This document shows, one piece after another, positions 61,158 to 64,000 of a stretch of DNA of 64,000 bases (its first letter is position 1; each line of letters opens with the position of its first letter). Under the pieces are notes generated by a model. The model made no database searches. It was not told the DNA's origin and saw only the letters and a program-made list of their open reading frames with translations. The stretch is from positions 1,789,001 to 1,853,000 of the forward strand of contig NZ_AP024469.1 of the NCBI RefSeq assembly GCF_016865365.1, written 5' to 3'. Source of the stretch: Geobacter sp. SVR (GTDB lineage Bacteria; Desulfobacterota; Desulfuromonadia; Geobacterales; Pseudopelobacteraceae). Made by a program: the position numbers and the translations under genes.

Positions 61158-61610
61158 ATGTCCGCGCCAGTCGCAGTGATCATACGCCCGATGGAACGGT
61201 CCGATCTGGATGCGGTGCTGGCCATCGAGCAGGATGCCTACCCGAACCCCTGGAAGCTGGAGCATTTCATCCAGGAACTCCATTCGCCCCTTGCAATCCC
61301 CTTTGTAGCGGTGCAGGATCAGACGGTGATCGGTTATCTTTGTCTGATGTCGCTGTTCGAGGAGGCTCAGATCCTCAACGTTGCCGTGGCACGGCTGCAG
61401 CGCGGAAAAGGAATTGCGCGGCTGCTGATGGACACGGCCATCCGCACCGCACGTGAACGGGGAGCAGAGCTGCTGACACTGGAGGTGCGCGAGTCGAACC
61501 GGGCCGCCATTGCCCTGTACGAGAGCTATGGCTTTGTCCGCTACTTCGTGCGCCGGGGATACTACGAAGGCACCGAAGACGCGATCCTGATGGAAAAAAC
61601 ACTGCTGTAG
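61158..61610 (+). CDS. rimI: Ribosomal-protein S18 alanine N-acetyltransferase
   Basis: A 150-residue GNAT enzyme. RSDLDAVLAIEQDAYPNPW, VAVARLQRGKGIARLLMD (acetyl-CoA loop) and EVRESNRAAIALYESYGF match RimI. It acetylates the N-terminus of S18. The ATG was chosen over an upstream frame that overlaps the marR promoter. Ribosome-binding site is weak. Confidence 0.92.
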   Translation: MSAPVAVIIRPMERSDLDAVLAIEQDAYPNPWKLEHFIQELHSPLAIPFVAVQDQTVIGYLCLMSLFEEAQILNVAVARLQRGKGIARLLMDTAIRTARERGAELLTLEVRESNRAAIALYESYGFVRYFVRRGYYEGTEDAILMEKTLL

Positions 61611-61690
61611 CCCCGGGAAAGCATGCTCCGGTAGTTACGGCGTCAACACATTTTCAATAATTTCTCAACAATTCGCAGGGGAGTCCACGT

Positions 61691-62509
61691 ATGCAGTTTA
61701 CCGCAATGATTCTTTCCAATGCCGAGGTTTCGCCCGGCTACTGGCGCATGCGCCTGACCGCTCCCCCCGAGTTCGCTGCGGCGGCTCCCGGGCAATTCGT
61801 TATGGTGCGGGTCAACGGCGCCATCGACCCGCTCCTGCGGCGTCCGTTCGGCATCTTCGATGTCGGCACCTACCAGCCGGCCCATGCCGGGGCCGTTGCG
61901 CAGCCCTGTTTCGAGATGCTCTACCGGGTGGTGGGCAAAGGGACCGCCCTGCTGTCCACGCTGCACGAAACCGACTTGGTGGATATCCTCGGCCCGCTGG
62001 GGCGGGGCTTTGATATGGGAACGGCCGGGGAAGAGAAACTGATCGTCGGCGGCGGGGTCGGCCTGGCGCCGCTCTATCTGCTGGCCAGGGAACTGGTGAA
62101 AAACTCTCCGGTGCGCCTGTTCGCCGGCGGCCGCACCCGGGACGACATCCTCTGCATCACAGAGTTCGAGCGGCTGGGGGTGGAGTGCTACGTGGCCACC
62201 GAGGACGGTTCGTTGGGCGAGCAGGGGCTGGTGACCGAGGCACTGGTCAGGCGCCTGGATCAGGTCAAGGGCGCTGCCTCGATCTTTGCCTGCGGCCCCC
62301 ACGGCATGCTGAACGCCGTGGCTGGCATCGCTTCCGCCCGCTCGATCCCCTGCCAGGTGTCGCTGGAGGGCTACATGGCCTGCGGCGTGGGGGCCTGCCT
62401 GGGGTGCGTCACGCCGGGGAACGGCCATACGCCAGAAACGCCGGATTTCCGCTGCGTCTGCGCCGAGGGCCCGGTCTTCGATGCCAATGAACTGGGATGG
62501 GAGTGCTGA
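61691..62509 (+). CDS. pyrK: Dihydroorotate dehydrogenase electron-transfer subunit
   Basis: A 272-residue flavin/Fe-S protein. FAD/NAD domain with RRPFGIFD, GGGVGLAPLY and the C-terminal [2Fe-2S] cysteines CGVGACLGC and CVC. It passes electrons from PyrD to NAD+ in pyrimidine synthesis. It precedes pyrD by four bases. Confidence 0.96.
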   Translation: MQFTAMILSNAEVSPGYWRMRLTAPPEFAAAAPGQFVMVRVNGAIDPLLRRPFGIFDVGTYQPAHAGAVAQPCFEMLYRVVGKGTALLSTLHETDLVDILGPLGRGFDMGTAGEEKLIVGGGVGLAPLYLLARELVKNSPVRLFAGGRTRDDILCITEFERLGVECYVATEDGSLGEQGLVTEALVRRLDQVKGAASIFACGPHGMLNAVAGIASARSIPCQVSLEGYMACGVGACLGCVTPGNGHTPETPDFRCVCAEGPVFDANELGWEC

Positions 62510-62513
62510 TACC

Positions 62514-63428
62514 ATGAAACCTGATATGTCCGTCACAATCGCCGGCATCGAACTGCGCAATCCGGTGATGACCGCCTCCGGCACCTTTGGCTATGGCCAG
62601 GAATTTTCGGAATATGTGAACCTGGAGAAGATTGGCGCCTTTGTCACCAAGGGGCTGTCGCTCAAGCCGCGGGCCGGCAATCCCACCCCGCGCATTGTGG
62701 AGACCCCCGGCGGCATGCTGAATGCCATCGGCCTGCAGAATGTGGGCATCGACGCCTTCATCGCCAAGAAGGCCCCCTTTCTGGCGCAGGTGAATACTCC
62801 GGCCATCGCCAATTTCTTTGGCTACACTATCGACGAGTACGCCGAACTGGCGCGGCGGCTGGACGAGGTGCCCGAGGTGGCCGGCCTGGAGGTGAACATC
62901 TCCTGCCCCAACGTCAAACAGGGGGGCATTGTCTTCGGCACCGATCCGAAATGCGCCGCCGACGTGGTCAGCGCCTGCCGCGCCGCCACATCCAAACCGC
63001 TGATCGTCAAGCTCTCCCCCAATGTCACGGATATCGTGGCCATGGCCCAGGCCTGCGCCGACGCCGGTGCCGACGCTCTGTCGCTGATCAATACCCTGAC
63101 CGGCATGGCAATTGACCTGCAGCGCCGCAAGCCGGTGCTGGCCAATGTCACCGGCGGTCTGTCCGGTCCGGCCATCAAGCCGATCGCCCTGCGTATGGTG
63201 TGGCAGGTGTTCCGGGCGGTCAAGCTGCCGATCATCGGTATCGGCGGCATCATGAACGCCACCGATGCGCTGGAGTTCATCCTGGCCGGTGCGACCGCGG
63301 TGCAGGTCGGTACCGCCAGTTTCATCAATCCCGGTGCGGCCGAGCAGATCGCTGACGAGATGCAAGCCTGGCTGGTCGAGAATAAGGTCGACAGCATCAC
63401 CAGTCTGATTGGCGCCCTGGAGGCATGA
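62514..63428 (+). CDS. pyrD: Dihydroorotate dehydrogenase, class 1B catalytic subunit
   Basis: A 304-residue FMN enzyme. GTFGYGQEF, KGLSLKPRAGNP, EVNISCPNVKQGG (catalytic Cys), NTLTGMAIDL and GIGGIMNATDALEF are all typical. It oxidises dihydroorotate to orotate with PyrK. The start MKPDMSV has GGGAG upstream. The next gene overlaps its stop by four bases. Confidence 0.97.
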   Translation: MKPDMSVTIAGIELRNPVMTASGTFGYGQEFSEYVNLEKIGAFVTKGLSLKPRAGNPTPRIVETPGGMLNAIGLQNVGIDAFIAKKAPFLAQVNTPAIANFFGYTIDEYAELARRLDEVPEVAGLEVNISCPNVKQGGIVFGTDPKCAADVVSACRAATSKPLIVKLSPNVTDIVAMAQACADAGADALSLINTLTGMAIDLQRRKPVLANVTGGLSGPAIKPIALRMVWQVFRAVKLPIIGIGGIMNATDALEFILAGATAVQVGTASFINPGAAEQIADEMQAWLVENKVDSITSLIGALEA

Positions 63429-64000
63429 CCGAGCTCTGGCTCTCTTTTCTGGCGGGACTGGCAGGCAGCGTCCACTGTCTGGGGATGTGCGGCGGGATCG
63501 TTACGGCCCTGGCACTGGCCGGTGCGCCACAGTCGCCGCAGCGGCGTTTCATGGGGCAATTGGCCTACCACGGCGGCCGCATTGCAACCTACACCCTGCT
63601 GGGGCTGGCAGTCGGCTTTCTTGCGCAGACCGCTCTGCTGACCGCGTTGAAGCCGTATTTCCTGTGGCTGTTTGCGGCGGCCAACGCTGTGGTGATGGTC
63701 GTCGGCCTGGCCACAGTCTGCGGAGTGTGGAATTTCGGCCTATCCTCCCTGGATGGCAGCGGCTGGGGGTTTTTAGGGGCAGCCCTGGGGCGTGCCGCCC
63801 GACGTGCCTCGCCAGGGGCACTGGCCGCGGCCGGGCTGATGATGGGACTGATCCCCTGCGGCATGGTCTACGGGGTGCTACTTCCCGCAGCTACCAGCGA
63901 CTCCTGGCTCAAAGGGGGAGCAATGATGCTGGCCTTCGGGCTGGGGACCCTACCGGCTCTGATGATCTACGGCCAGCTTGCCGCGACCCTGTCGGCCTCC
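63425..64000 (+). CDS. TauE/SafE-like (DsbD-2) membrane protein, cut by window edge
   Basis: An open frame of 192 codons with ATG overlapping the pyrD stop (ATGA). It begins MTELWLSFLAGLAGSVHCLGMCGGIVTALAL; the SVHCLGMCGG motif with paired Cys is typical of PF13386 membrane proteins linked to sulfite export or metal and cytochrome assembly. Several hydrophobic spans follow, with a second LMMGLIPCGMVYGVLLP motif. The 3' end is outside the window. Confidence 0.85.
   Translation, partial: MTELWLSFLAGLAGSVHCLGMCGGIVTALALAGAPQSPQRRFMGQLAYHGGRIATYTLLGLAVGFLAQTALLTALKPYFLWLFAAANAVVMVVGLATVCGVWNFGLSSLDGSGWGFLGAALGRAARRASPGALAAAGLMMGLIPCGMVYGVLLPAATSDSWLKGGAMMLAFGLGTLPALMIYGQLAATLSAS

Overview
The window reads as chromosomal DNA of a Gram-negative, strictly anaerobic deltaproteobacterium of the Desulfuromonadia, close to Geobacter and Pelobacter. 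Evidence: roughly 58-60% GC by eye, outer-membrane lipoproteins, a TolC/EmrAB efflux set, a response regulator with a Cys-pair tail, a SAP-type mini-protein, an Rrf2-controlled assimilatory sulfur locus with a protein-thiocarboxylate methionine pathway, and PyrK-linked (NAD-type) dihydroorotate dehydrogenase. The species assignment is an inference. No phage, plasmid, transposase or CRISPR genes were seen; mobile DNA is represented only by short non-coding palindromic repeats.

Layout. 1-9.7 kb: housekeeping and stress genes in small operons: YgjP-type metalloprotease (cut by the window edge), fatty-acid-hydroxylase-type membrane protein, MBL-fold hydrolase, DksA/TraR zinc-finger protein, BON protein, response regulator, cupin, DMT transporter, tRNA-Ser(CGA), pirin and Nudix hydrolase. 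9.1-11.7 kb: YceI and a MarR regulator with matching palindromes in front of both, then an MFS exporter. 12-18.3 kb: PAP2 phosphatase, a PPK1 homologue whose phospho-histidine position is Tyr, a tiny SAP-like protein overlapping the ppk start, and a PHP-glycosyltransferase fusion. 18.7-24.8 kb: a same-strand run consisting of an unrecognised 815-residue protein, a phosphatidylserine-decarboxylase-like enzyme, an Lgt-like membrane protein, a zinc phospholipase-C-like protein and a DUF2062 membrane protein; this looks like an envelope-lipid module. 25-32 kb: alpha/beta hydrolase, secreted glycosidase-like protein, diacylglycerol-kinase-type lipid kinase, Tat-exported alkaline phosphatase, secreted protein and PilZ protein.

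32.6-52 kb is a long assimilatory sulfur region, all on the + strand: Rrf2 regulator, cysK, a YezD-like gene, sulfate ABC transporter (sbp, cysT, cysW, cysA), a NifH-fold ATPase that lacks the Fe-S cysteines, SAM-I riboswitch plus terminator, metY, hcyS, hcyF, hcyD, siroheme sulfite reductase, tusA-like, an unrecognised gene, an SLC13 anion transporter, cysH (APS-reductase type), mnmA, cysD and cysN. Together these give sulfate uptake, activation to APS, reduction to sulfite and sulfide, and delivery of sulfur as a protein thiocarboxylate to homocysteine (methionine) or directly to cysteine. TCTAT-N7-(A/C)TAGA palindromes at the rrf2, cysK and metY promoters, with a variant at sir, suggest one Rrf2 regulon.

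52-64 kb: FGE-sulfatase-domain lipoprotein, endonuclease V-like glycosylase, LarE, cysteine-cluster protein, a marR-tolC-emrA-emrB efflux operon, rimI, pyrK-pyrD and a TauE/SafE-like membrane protein cut by the right edge. Dispersed short inverted-repeat elements (at least five families, A to E) fill many intergenic gaps, especially inside the sulfur region; a pair of inverted ~100 bp copies flanks cysD.
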